The notes below the pieces were generated by a model. It was not told the origin of the DNA. It saw nothing but the letters and a program-made list of their open reading frames with translations, and made no database searches. Positions 1-5,333 of a stretch of 5,558 nt of DNA are shown in pieces. The stretch covers positions 2,275-7,832 of the forward strand of contig DYRB01000124.1 of the NCBI GenBank assembly GCA_020718945.1, in the 5' to 3' direction. A program made the translations under genes and the position numbers. The stretch comes from Lamprocystis purpurea. GTDB taxonomy: Bacteria; Pseudomonadota; Gammaproteobacteria; Chromatiales; Chromatiaceae. Numbering within the stretch: the stretch's first letter is position 1; each line of letters begins with the position of its first letter.

Positions 1-39
1 GGGCCCCAGGCCCAGGGCGAGCAGGTCCTTGATCTTCAC
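1..39 (-). CDS. Partial 5' end of an unidentified gene downstream of yadH
   Basis: On the minus strand a GTG at 37-39 opens a frame that runs to the left edge without a stop, giving 13 residues (V/M-K-I-K-D-L-L-A-L-G-L-G-P). A good ribosome binding site, GAGG at 46-49, sits 6 nt before the GTG and overlaps the TGA stop of yadH, so translation would be coupled to the exporter genes. The visible residues are too few to name a family. The call rests on start, spacing and binding site only; it could be chance in GC-rich DNA. Confidence 0.4.
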   Translation of the reverse strand, partial: MKIKDLLALGLGP

Positions 40-47
40 CCAGAACC

Positions 48-824
48 TCAGGTCTTGATGCCCACCCCGCGCCCCAGCAGGTGCAAGCTAAGCGCCGCGA
101 GCACCGCGATGAAGCCGAGGATGATGGCAAAGGCGATCCACAGGGGGATGTCGCTCACCCCCTGGAGCCCGTAGCGGAAGGCGTTGACCATGTACAGCAC
201 CGGGTTGGCCAGGGACAGGCTGTGCCAGGGCTCCGGGAGCAGGTCTATGGAGTAGAAGACCCCGCCCAGGTAGGTCAGAGGGGTCAAGACGAAGGTCGGG
301 ATGATGGAGATGTCGTCGAAGCTGTTGGCGTAGACCGCGTTGATGAAGCCCCCCAGGGAGAACAGGATAGCGGTCAGGGCAAACACCAGCAGCGAGATCC
401 CAAAGCTGTGCACCTCGATGTCGGTGAAGGCCAGGGCCACCAGGGACACGGCGATGCCCACAATGAGCCCGCGGGCCAGGCCGCCGGTCACATAGCCCGC
501 CAGGATCACCCAGTTGGGCGTCGGCGACACCAGCAACTCCTCGATATAGCGGGAGAACTTGCTGCTGTAGAAAGACGAGACCACATTGGCATAGGCATTG
601 GTGATCACCGCCATGAGCACCAGCCCTGGGACAATGAAGTCCAGGTAACCGAGCCCCTGCATGGGCCCGATGCGCTCCCCGATGAGCTTGCCGAAGATCA
701 GGAAGTACAGGGCCGTGGAGATGGCCGCCGGGAGTATGGTCTGCACCCAGATGCGGGTGAAGCGCAGCACCTCCTTGACCAGGATGGTGTTGTAGGCGAC
801 CCAGTAGCGATGCCAGCGGTTCAT
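48..824 (-). CDS. yadH: ABC-2 type transporter permease, YadH family
   Basis: This is the inner-membrane permease of an ABC-2 exporter, 258 residues, against about 256 for E. coli YadH, which it resembles throughout. About six hydrophobic segments are visible, near residues 27-47, 61-80, 108-132, 142-165, 173-192 and 227-250. The family signature is present: the VPGL-MAVITNAYAN block at about 65-80, the IEELLVSPTP block at 94-103, and FDDIS followed by PTFVLTPLTYLGGVFY at about 169-191. It should dimerise and pair with the YadG ATPase encoded just upstream. The substrate of YadGH is not established; related pairs export polyketides, drugs or Nod factor (NodIJ). The start codon overlaps the yadG stop as ATGA (821-824), and a GGAGGGG site at 830-836 precedes it. 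No truncation or frameshift is seen. Confidence 0.93.
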   Translation of the reverse strand: MNRWHRYWVAYNTILVKEVLRFTRIWVQTILPAAISTALYFLIFGKLIGERIGPMQGLGYLDFIVPGLVLMAVITNAYANVVSSFYSSKFSRYIEELLVSPTPNWVILAGYVTGGLARGLIVGIAVSLVALAFTDIEVHSFGISLLVFALTAILFSLGGFINAVYANSFDDISIIPTFVLTPLTYLGGVFYSIDLLPEPWHSLSLANPVLYMVNAFRYGLQGVSDIPLWIAFAIILGFIAVLAALSLHLLGRGVGIKT

Positions 825-1756
825 GCCTGCCCCTCCCCCGGTGTCGCGGCCTCGTCCACCATCTCCAGAAACAGCCGCTCCAGGCGGTTCTGCTTGTTGC
901 GCAGGCTGATCACCTCGATACCGTTGCGCGACAGGGCTGCAAACAGGCCGTTGATGGTGTGCTCGCGGCTCACCTCCACCTCCAGGGTGCAGTCGTCCAC
1001 ATGCTGGAAGACGAAGCCGCCCAGTTCCGGCAGGTCCGCCACCCGGCCCTTGAGGTTCAGAACGAAGGTCTCGGTGCGCAGCCGCCGCAGCAGGTCGCCG
1101 ATGTCCGCCCGCTCGGCGATCTGGCCGTGATTAATGATGGCCACATTGCGACAGAGGCTCTCGGCCTCCTCCAGGTAATGGGTGGTCAGGATGATGGTGG
1201 TACCCGCCCTGTTGATGTCCTTGAGGAAGGACCACATGGAACGGCGGATCTCGATGTCCACCCCGGCGGTGGGCTCGTCCAAGATCAGCAGGCGGGGCTC
1301 ATGCACCAGGGCGCGGGCGATCATCAGCCGCCGCTTCATACCCCCGGAAAGCTTGCGCATCTCCGTATCGCGCCGGTCCCACAGATCGAGCTGGCGCAGG
1401 TAGCGCTCGGCCCGCACCAGGGCCTCCCGGCGCGGCACCCCGTAGTAGCCGGCCTGATTGACCACCACCTCCAGTACGGGCAGGAACAGGTTGAAATTGA
1501 ACTCCTGGGGGACCAGGCCCAGGCAGCCCTTGACCGCCTCCGGGTCCAGGTCCAGGTCGTGGCCGAAGACCTCCACCCGCCCGGAGGTCTTGTTGACCAG
1601 GGAGGCGACGATGCTGATCAGGGTGGACTTGCCCGCCCCGTTGGGGCCGAGCAGGGCGAAGAAGTCCCCCGCCTCCACGGTCAGGTCCACCCCCTTGAGG
1701 GCCTGAAGGCCGCCCCGGTAGGTCTTGGTGAGTTGGGAAAGGGCCAGGGCGGGCAT
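821..1756 (-). CDS. yadG: ABC transporter ATP-binding protein, YadG family
   Basis: This is the cytoplasmic ATPase of the YadGH exporter, 311 residues, close to the usual length of about 308. All ABC motifs are intact: Walker A GPNGAGKST at 37-45, Q-loop Gln84 in LVPQEFNFN, signature LSGGM at 136-140, Walker B LLILDEP at 156-162 with catalytic Glu161, D-loop AGVD at 164-167, and H-loop His193 in TTHYLEEAE. The segment VVVNQAGYYGV at about 97-107 is typical of YadG. The region after about residue 215 is the accessory C-terminal domain seen in YadG and NodI-type proteins. The first residues, MPALALSQLTKTYRGG, align with the E. coli start, which supports the ATG at 1754-1756 although no strong ribosome binding site precedes it. 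It overlaps yadH by 4 nt, so the two are one translational unit. Confidence 0.95.
   Translation of the reverse strand: MPALALSQLTKTYRGGLQALKGVDLTVEAGDFFALLGPNGAGKSTLISIVASLVNKTSGRVEVFGHDLDLDPEAVKGCLGLVPQEFNFNLFLPVLEVVVNQAGYYGVPRREALVRAERYLRQLDLWDRRDTEMRKLSGGMKRRLMIARALVHEPRLLILDEPTAGVDIEIRRSMWSFLKDINRAGTTIILTTHYLEEAESLCRNVAIINHGQIAERADIGDLLRRLRTETFVLNLKGRVADLPELGGFVFQHVDDCTLEVEVSREHTINGLFAALSRNGIEVISLRNKQNRLERLFLEMVDEAATPGEGQA
830..836 (-). promoter_or_regulatory. Ribosome binding site of yadH inside the end of yadG
   Basis: The minus strand reads GGAGGGG here, with its GGAGG core 7 nt before the yadH ATG. It lies within the last codons of yadG, consistent with coupled translation, and confirms the start at 824. 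Confidence 0.7.
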
Positions 1757-1798
1757 ACAGAAACCAGGCGGGTGCGGTCGGGACGGAGGAAAGCCGGT

Positions 1799-1827
1799 AA
1801 GCTAGCGAGGCGCCGCCGAAATGGCAA
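1799..1827 (-). promoter_or_regulatory. Weak candidate sigma-70 promoter for yadGH
   Basis: In the 185-nt divergent spacer the minus strand has TTGCCA (1822-1827), 5 of 6 matches to the -35 consensus, then 17 nt and TAGCTT (1799-1804), only 3 of 6 matches to the -10. It would give a leader of roughly 35 nt before the yadG ATG. The spacing is right but the -10 is poor, so this is a suggestion only. No comparable pair was seen for yfcA on the plus strand. Confidence 0.2.
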
Positions 1828-1941
1828 GGAAGGGACGTCGGCCGACTTCGTGGGAGCGCCGCCTCGGCGCGACGGAGCGTCTTCCAGACCAAATCCTGTC
1901 CACTTGATCTCCATCGACACCGCCCGCCCCAAGTTGGCCCC

Positions 1942-2682
1942 ATGGACCTGACCCTGACCCTGTTCGCCGTCGCCACAGTCGCCGGCCTGGTGGACGCCAT
2001 CGCCGGCGGCGGCGGGCTGATCACGGTCCCGGCCCTGCTCTGGGCGGGGCTCGACCCCCTCGCCGCCCTGGCCACCAACAAGGCCCAGGGGGTCTTCGGC
2101 AGCGGGGCCGCCACCCTGCACTTCGCCCGCCTGGGGGCCCTCGACCTGGTCCGGGCCTGGCCCGCGGTGGTCTGCACCTTCCTCGGTGCTTCGGCCGGCA
2201 CCCTAACGGTGCGCTACCTGGGCGGCGAGAGCCTGGGCCGCCTGATCCCCCTGCTGCTCATTGCCTTCGCCCTGTACTTCCTGGTCTCGCCCCGGGTCTC
2301 GGACTTAGACAGCCACAGGCGCATGAGCGACCTGGCCTTCGCCCTCCTGATCGGGACCGGGGTCGGCTTCTACGATGGCTTCTTCGGCCCCGGGACCGGG
2401 ACCTTCTTCGCCATGGGCTATGTCGCCCTGCTCGGCTACAACTTGCGGCGCGCCACCGCCCACACCAAGCTGCTCAACTTCGCCAGCAACCTGGCGGCCC
2501 TGCTGTTCTTTCTGTCCGGCGGGCACGTCGCCTGGGCGCTCGCCCTGCCCATGGCCGCCGGACAGTTCATCGGCGCCTGGCTCGGGGCCCACCTGGTGCT
2601 GCGGCATGGGACCTGGCTGATCCGCCCGGTGCTGGTCCTGGCGGCGGTGGCGGTATCGGTGAAGCTGCTGGTAGGGCATTAG
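1942..2682 (+). CDS. yfcA: TSUP family (TauE/SafE-type) membrane permease, YfcA-like
   Basis: This is an inner-membrane protein of the TSUP (4-toluene sulfonate uptake, TauE/SafE) superfamily, 246 residues, a little shorter than E. coli YfcA (about 269). The two internal half-repeats carry the YfcA signatures: GLVDAIAGGGGLITVPALL at about 15-33 with the following ALATNKAQ, and GFYDGFFGPGTGTFF at 142-156. Seven or eight hydrophobic stretches are visible. Members move sulfur-containing or organic anions such as sulfite, sulfoacetate or taurine; the substrate of the YfcA branch is unknown, so sulfite export here is only a possibility. The ATG at 1942 begins a short residue run straight into the first helix. 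There is no clear ribosome binding site before it, so the start is less secure than the family call. It is divergent from yadGH. Confidence 0.9.
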   Translation: MDLTLTLFAVATVAGLVDAIAGGGGLITVPALLWAGLDPLAALATNKAQGVFGSGAATLHFARLGALDLVRAWPAVVCTFLGASAGTLTVRYLGGESLGRLIPLLLIAFALYFLVSPRVSDLDSHRRMSDLAFALLIGTGVGFYDGFFGPGTGTFFAMGYVALLGYNLRRATAHTKLLNFASNLAALLFFLSGGHVAWALALPMAAGQFIGAWLGAHLVLRHGTWLIRPVLVLAAVAVSVKLLVGH

Positions 2683-2735
2683 TCACTGCGCCGGTATATG
2701 CTCCGCGCCGCAGGGGGCTGGCCGACGGGTCTGAG

Positions 2736-2760
2736 CCCTGCCCTGCCCTGCCCTGCCCCG
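2736..2760 (+). repeat. Pentanucleotide tandem repeat, four CCCTG units plus a degenerate fifth
   Basis: Four exact CCCTG copies lie at 2736-2755, followed by CCCCG at 2756-2760. The run ends 35 nt before the yrbG ATG, in the 113-nt gap after yfcA. Because it lies outside coding sequence, a change in copy number would alter spacing in the leader or promoter region rather than reading frame. Confidence 0.85.
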
Positions 2761-2783
2761 GCCCCAGTACCAAGCTTCCAATC

Positions 2784-2787
2784 GGAG
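2784..2787 (+). promoter_or_regulatory. Ribosome binding site that decides the yrbG start
   Basis: GGAG at 2784-2787 is 8 nt before the ATG at 2796. The in-frame GTG at 2787 overlaps this site and so cannot use it, which favours the ATG at 2796. Confidence 0.65.
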
Positions 2788-2795
2788 TGTGCCCC

Positions 2796-3863
2796 ATGGT
2801 CCTGCTACAACTCGCCCTAGGTTTCGTCCTGCTCACCGCCGGGGCCGAGGCCCTGGTGCGCGGTGCCTCGGCCATCGCTACCCGACTGGGCATACCGCCC
2901 TTGGTGGTGGGGCTGACCGTGGTCGCCTTCGGCACCAGCGCCCCGGAGTTCGCCGTCAGCCTGGGGGCCGCCTGGTCCGGTCAAGCGGACCTGGCCCTGG
3001 GCAACGTGGTCGGCAGCAACATCTTCAACATCCTGTTCATCCTCGGCCTCTCCGCCCTGATCGCGCCCCTGACCATTCACATCCAACTGATCCGGATCGA
3101 TATCCCGCTGATGATCGGGGCCTCGGTCCTGACCCTGGTCTTCGCCCTCGATGGACGCATAGGCCGCCTCGACGGGGCCGTGCTGTTCGGCCTGCTGCTG
3201 TTCTACATCGCCTTCCAGGTCCGTCAGGCGCGGCGCGGGGCGCAAGACCAGGCCGCGGAGGCCCCGGTGACCAGCGGGCCCTGGTGGCTCGACCCCCTGC
3301 TGGTGGTCGGCGGGCTGGCCGTGCTGGTGCTGGGGTCGCAACTGCTGGTCAGCGCCGCGGTGGCCATAGCCCAGGCCCTGGGGGTCAGCGAGCTGGTCAT
3401 AGGCCTGACCATAGTTGCCATCGGGACCTCCCTGCCCGAGGTTGCCACCTCGGTGATCGCGACCCTGCGCGGCCAGCGGGACATCGCCGTGGGCAATGCG
3501 GTGGGCAGCAGCGTCTTCAACCTGCTCGGGGTCCTGGGGCTGACCAGCCTGGTCGCCCCGGACGGGGTCGCGGTGGCCGACCAGGCCCTGCAATTCGACC
3601 TCCCGGTGATGCTCGCCACCGCGGTCGCCTGCCTGCCCATCTTCATCATCGGACAGGAGATCAGCCGTTGGGAGGGCGCGCTCTTCCTCGCCTACTACGT
3701 CGCCTACACCGCCTATGCCATCCTCGCCGCCCTGCACCATGCCGCCCTGGCCGCCTACAGCACCACCATGCTGTGGTTTGTCCTCCCGCTGACCTGTGTC
3801 ACCCTGGCCGTGCTGTTCGCCCGGGACCGGCTGAGGGCGCGCAACGGCGGACCGGCCGCCTGA
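2796..3863 (+). CDS. yrbG: Calcium/sodium antiporter, CaCA family (YrbG-like)
   Basis: This is an inner-membrane cation exchanger that exports calcium against sodium or protons, 355 residues from the ATG at 2796. Both diagnostic alpha repeats are present. Alpha-1 has GTSAPE at about 46-51 followed by GNVVGSNIFN at about 69-78. Alpha-2 has GTSLPE at 210-215 followed by GNAVGSSVFN at 233-242. Glu51 and Glu215 are the expected ion-binding acids, and the two halves are inverted-topology duplicates. Two halves are linked by a short charged loop, QARRGAQDQAAEAP, at about 144-157. A hydrophobic segment at about 325-341 (residues TTMLWFVLPL and on) lies beyond the usual C-terminus of roughly 300-325-residue relatives and ends in the basic tail RDRLRARNGG. 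An alternative GTG start at 2787 would add three residues but clashes with the ribosome binding site. The 123-nt gap to the next gene leaves cotranscription uncertain. Confidence 0.92.
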   Translation: MVLLQLALGFVLLTAGAEALVRGASAIATRLGIPPLVVGLTVVAFGTSAPEFAVSLGAAWSGQADLALGNVVGSNIFNILFILGLSALIAPLTIHIQLIRIDIPLMIGASVLTLVFALDGRIGRLDGAVLFGLLLFYIAFQVRQARRGAQDQAAEAPVTSGPWWLDPLLVVGGLAVLVLGSQLLVSAAVAIAQALGVSELVIGLTIVAIGTSLPEVATSVIATLRGQRDIAVGNAVGSSVFNLLGVLGLTSLVAPDGVAVADQALQFDLPVMLATAVACLPIFIIGQEISRWEGALFLAYYVAYTAYAILAALHHAALAAYSTTMLWFVLPLTCVTLAVLFARDRLRARNGGPAA

Positions 3864-3884
3864 CCGGCAGACGGATGGCCGGTC
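3862..3884 (+). other. Hairpin overlapping the yrbG stop codon
   Basis: GACCGGC (3862-3868) and GCCGGTC (3878-3884) form a perfect 7-bp stem with a 9-nt loop. It begins within the TGA stop. No T-run follows, so it is not a canonical intrinsic terminator; it may slow decay of the yrbG message or be incidental in GC-rich DNA. Confidence 0.4.
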
Positions 3885-3970
3885 GATCCGGACCGCGCAG
3901 GGATGCCATTCCCAGGGACATTCCGGCATGATGCCGACCGCCAAAGTGCAGCAGCCAAGCCAACCTCACC

Positions 3971-3975
3971 AGGAG
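3971..3975 (+). promoter_or_regulatory. Ribosome binding site of the FKBP gene
   Basis: AGGAG at 3971-3975 lies 11 nt before the ATG at 3987. It supports this start over the in-frame ATG at 3903, which would add 28 hydrophilic residues in front of the signal peptide. Confidence 0.65.
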
Positions 3976-3986
3976 ATCAAGACCCC

Positions 3987-4751
3987 ATGAATCGAGCGAC
4001 AGCGGCCATCCTCGCAAGCAGCCTCAGCCTGTCGGCCTGGGCCGCCCCCGATCAACCCGTTGAGATCAACACCGACGCCGACCGGCTCAACTACACCATC
4101 GGCTACCAGATCGGCGGCGAGTTCAAAGGGCAGCCAAAGTCCTTCAATCCCGACATCCTGATGCGCGGCATCCAGGACGCCCTCTCCGGGGCCCAGCCCC
4201 AGATCACCGTCGAGCAGATGCGCACCAGCCTCACGGAGCTGAAGCGGCAGGCACAGGCTCAGGCACAGGCCGAACGCAAGGCCGCCCTGGACCGCATGGT
4301 CGCCGAGGGCAAGGCGTTCCTGGCGGAGAACGCCAAGAAGGACGGGGTCGTCACCCTGCCGAGCGGGCTCCAGTACAAGGTGGTCGAACCCGGTACCGGC
4401 AAGTCCCCCAGCGCCGCCGACACCGTCACCGTGGACTACCGCGGCACCTTCATCGACGGCACCGAGTTCGACAGCTCCTACAAACGCGGCGAGCCCACCA
4501 GCTTCCCCGTCGAGGGCGTCATCCCCGGCTGGGTCGAGGCCCTCCAACTCATGAAGGAGGGCGCCCAGTGGCAACTCTTCATCCCGCCGGAACTCGCCTA
4601 CGGCAGCCGCGGCCAGATGGCCGGGCGCACCCTGGTCTTCGATGTCACTCTGAAGGCCGTCGCCACGACCCAGCCGGAAGAGGACCCCCCGGTCGAGTTC
4701 AACGATGCCTCGGCTAAGCCCGACAAGTCGTCTGGGGCGGCGCCTCAGTAG
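3987..4751 (+). CDS. fkpA: Exported FKBP-type peptidyl-prolyl cis-trans isomerase, FkpA/Mip-like
   Basis: This is a predicted periplasmic folding catalyst and chaperone, 254 residues from the ATG at 3987. Residues 1-20 form a Sec signal peptide (short basic start, hydrophobic ILASSLSLSAWA, likely cleavage after AWA near 19). Residues about 28-120 are the FKBP_N dimerisation domain, with LNYTIGYQIGGEF and FNPDILMRGIQDALSG, then a long charged helix holding a QAQAQAQA run at 88-95. Residues about 125-226 are the FKBP domain. By alignment with FKBP12 the active-site set is intact: Tyr151, Phe161, Asp162, Phe173, Val178, Ile179, Trp182, Tyr205 and Phe218. The loop between Tyr205 and Phe218 is about four residues shorter than in FKBP12 or FkpA and lacks the usual PGIPPN stretch. 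The tail after 227 is acidic, proline-rich and probably disordered. The symbol follows architecture; a Mip-type name would be equally fair. Confidence 0.9.
   Translation: MNRATAAILASSLSLSAWAAPDQPVEINTDADRLNYTIGYQIGGEFKGQPKSFNPDILMRGIQDALSGAQPQITVEQMRTSLTELKRQAQAQAQAERKAALDRMVAEGKAFLAENAKKDGVVTLPSGLQYKVVEPGTGKSPSAADTVTVDYRGTFIDGTEFDSSYKRGEPTSFPVEGVIPGWVEALQLMKEGAQWQLFIPPELAYGSRGQMAGRTLVFDVTLKAVATTQPEEDPPVEFNDASAKPDKSSGAAPQ
4248..4271 (+). repeat. Coding (CAG-GCN)4 repeat in the FKBP linker helix
   Basis: Four consecutive CAG-GCN codon pairs encode QAQAQAQA in the helix joining the dimerisation and catalytic domains. The 6-nt unit could expand or contract without a frameshift. Confidence 0.8.
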
Positions 4752-4829
4752 CCAGGCCCAATCCCGGCGCGGGCCAACCCCCGCACCGGGGCCAGTCTGC
4801 CCACCCACACCCGCCGGCCGCGCAGGGAG

Positions 4830-4846
4830 CCAAGCCGTCCCGGCGG
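4830..4846 (+). repeat. Partial copy of the short intergenic repeat found at 5150
   Basis: CCAAGCCGTC followed by CCGGC here matches the left end of the repeat at 5150-5180, but without its palindrome partner. The two copies are in the same orientation and lie either side of the inverted-repeat-bounded unit 4865-5139. Confidence 0.4.
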
Positions 4847-4864
4847 TCGTATCCGGAGCGCGAA

Positions 4865-5139
4865 CCTAGTACAGCCGCGCCCAAGCACCGGCAACATAAC
4901 CCGATGCTCGGCGCGGTCCACAGAGGGCACATGGGCCAGGGGCGCGGACCACTGGCCGCGCCAGCATCATGCCGGCGACGGGTCACCCGGCGTCCCGCCG
5001 GGGGTATGACGCTGGCCGCGCTAAGCCGCGACTCCCAGAGTCGGCTGACGAGACTTGCCAAGTCTCGGGAGCTTCGCGACCACAAGGTCGAGTCTCCGGT
5101 TGCTCGATGTTTCCGTGAGTTACGCGCAGCTGTACTAGG
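4865..5139. repeat. 275-bp unit bounded by imperfect 33-bp inverted repeats, MITE-like
   Basis: The left arm (4865-4897) and the reverse complement of the right arm (5107-5139) match at 25 of 33 positions. The outermost 15 match at 14 (CCTAGTACAGC is exact in both). No transposase or other gene lies between them, and the inside is dense in hairpins: CCCGGCG-TCC-CGCCGGG at 4986-5002, nested in an imperfect inverted repeat of 4960-4973 with 5003-5016, and three more at 5030-5090. If the insertion target is TA or CTAG, the flanking duplication would lie within the outermost bases shared by both arms (CTAG at 4866-4869 and 5135-5138). A non-autonomous element or a structured RNA are both possible; no longer flanking duplication is visible. 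Confidence 0.45.
5030..5090. repeat. Cluster of three consecutive short hairpins
   Basis: Three perfect hairpins follow each other: GACTC-CCA-GAGTC (5030-5042), CGAGACTT-GCC-AAGTCTCG (5049-5067) and CGACC-ACAA-GGTCG (5077-5090). The GAGTC/GACTC and GAGAC/GTCTC words recur, also at 5090-5096 (GAGTCTC), which suggests a folded nucleic-acid element rather than chance GC pairing. Confidence 0.55.
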
Positions 5140-5149
5140 GACCGGCCAC

Positions 5150-5192
5150 CCAAGCCGTCGTCCCGGCAGGATGCCGGGACCCAGAGCCAGGG
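5150..5192 (+). repeat. Short palindromic intergenic repeat
   Basis: A perfect 9-bp stem, GTCCCGGCA and TGCCGGGAC with loop GGA, lies at 5160-5180. It is preceded by CCAAGCCGTC and followed by CCAGAGCCAGGG. This layout (CCGTC, hairpin with CCGGC arms, then CCAGAGCC) resembles the abundant short intergenic repeats of many proteobacteria. Confidence 0.55.
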
Positions 5193-5261
5193 AAGGCATG
5201 CGGCGACCCAGGCGAGGTATAGCACCAATCACCTTCGAAACTACCTGCTACTATCCTCGTC

Positions 5262-5299
5262 GTTTCAATCCATTCCCCGCCCACTGCACGGGCGCTGCC
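5262..5299 (-). repeat. Degenerate terminal CRISPR repeat
   Basis: This 38-nt stretch matches the consensus repeat at 29 of 38 positions and lies exactly 72 nt, one period, before the copy at 5334. The first 11 bases (handle end, GTTTCAATCCA) are intact, while the palindrome is broken. A smaller stem remains: CGCCC (5278-5282) pairs with GGGCG (5290-5294) around a 7-nt loop. The intact period argues for a decayed repeat rather than chance similarity. Confidence 0.75.
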
Positions 5300-5305
5300 T
5301 CTGCT

Positions 5306-5333
5306 GCTTCAACCCGCCGCTGGCGGGCATCAT
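5306..5333 (-). repeat. Shortened repeat-like remnant inside the last spacer position
   Basis: GCTTCAACCC matches the repeat start GTTTCAATCC at 8 of 10 bases. It is followed by a perfect hairpin, CCCGCC-GCT-GGCGGG (5313-5327), and then CATCAT, similar to the repeat end. It looks like a repeat with about ten bases of the palindrome deleted, abutting the repeat at 5334 with no spacer between. Chance similarity is possible. Confidence 0.35.

Larger units (their letters stand above)
4752..5261. other. Gene-free stretch between the FKBP gene and the CRISPR array
   Basis: No reading frame here has a ribosome binding site, recognisable domain or plausible residue composition; the long frames on both strands are rich in Arg, Gly and Pro, as expected of GC-rich non-coding DNA. 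Just after the FKBP stop a small hairpin, CCCCG-CAC-CGGGG (4779-4791), lacks a T-run and is a weak terminator candidate at best. The rest holds the inverted-repeat-bounded unit, the hairpin run and the short palindromic repeat listed separately. The last 40 nt before the array (about 5219-5261) are noticeably more AT-rich than the surroundings. Confidence 0.6.

Noticed and set aside
81..1951. Long plus-strand frames opposite yadH and yadG
   Set aside because: They are antisense frames of well-supported exporter genes with Gln/Gly/His/Arg-rich composition and no domain.
2695..2700. TATATG as a -10 box for yrbG
   Set aside because: No acceptable -35 element lies at the right distance.
2789..3931. 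380-residue plus-strand and 375-residue minus-strand frames over yrbG
   Set aside because: Both are alternative frames of the antiporter gene, with low-complexity Arg/Gly/Pro or Gln/Gly/Asp/His composition.
3903..3986. Upstream ATG extending the FKBP protein by 28 residues
   Set aside because: The added residues are hydrophilic and would bury the signal peptide; the ATG at 3987 has AGGAG before it.
4779..4791. Hairpin after the FKBP stop as an intrinsic terminator
   Set aside because: The stem is only 5 bp and no T-run follows, so it does not meet the usual criteria.
4714..5232. 172-residue open frame on the minus strand overlapping the FKBP 3' end
   Set aside because: It overlaps a well-supported gene, spans the inverted-repeat unit and its hairpins, and shows no recognisable domain.
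5219..5261. AT-richer stretch beside the array as a CRISPR leader
   Set aside because: Repeat orientation (ATTGAAAC on the minus strand) and repeat decay both place the leader at the other, unseen end; this is more likely trailer sequence.
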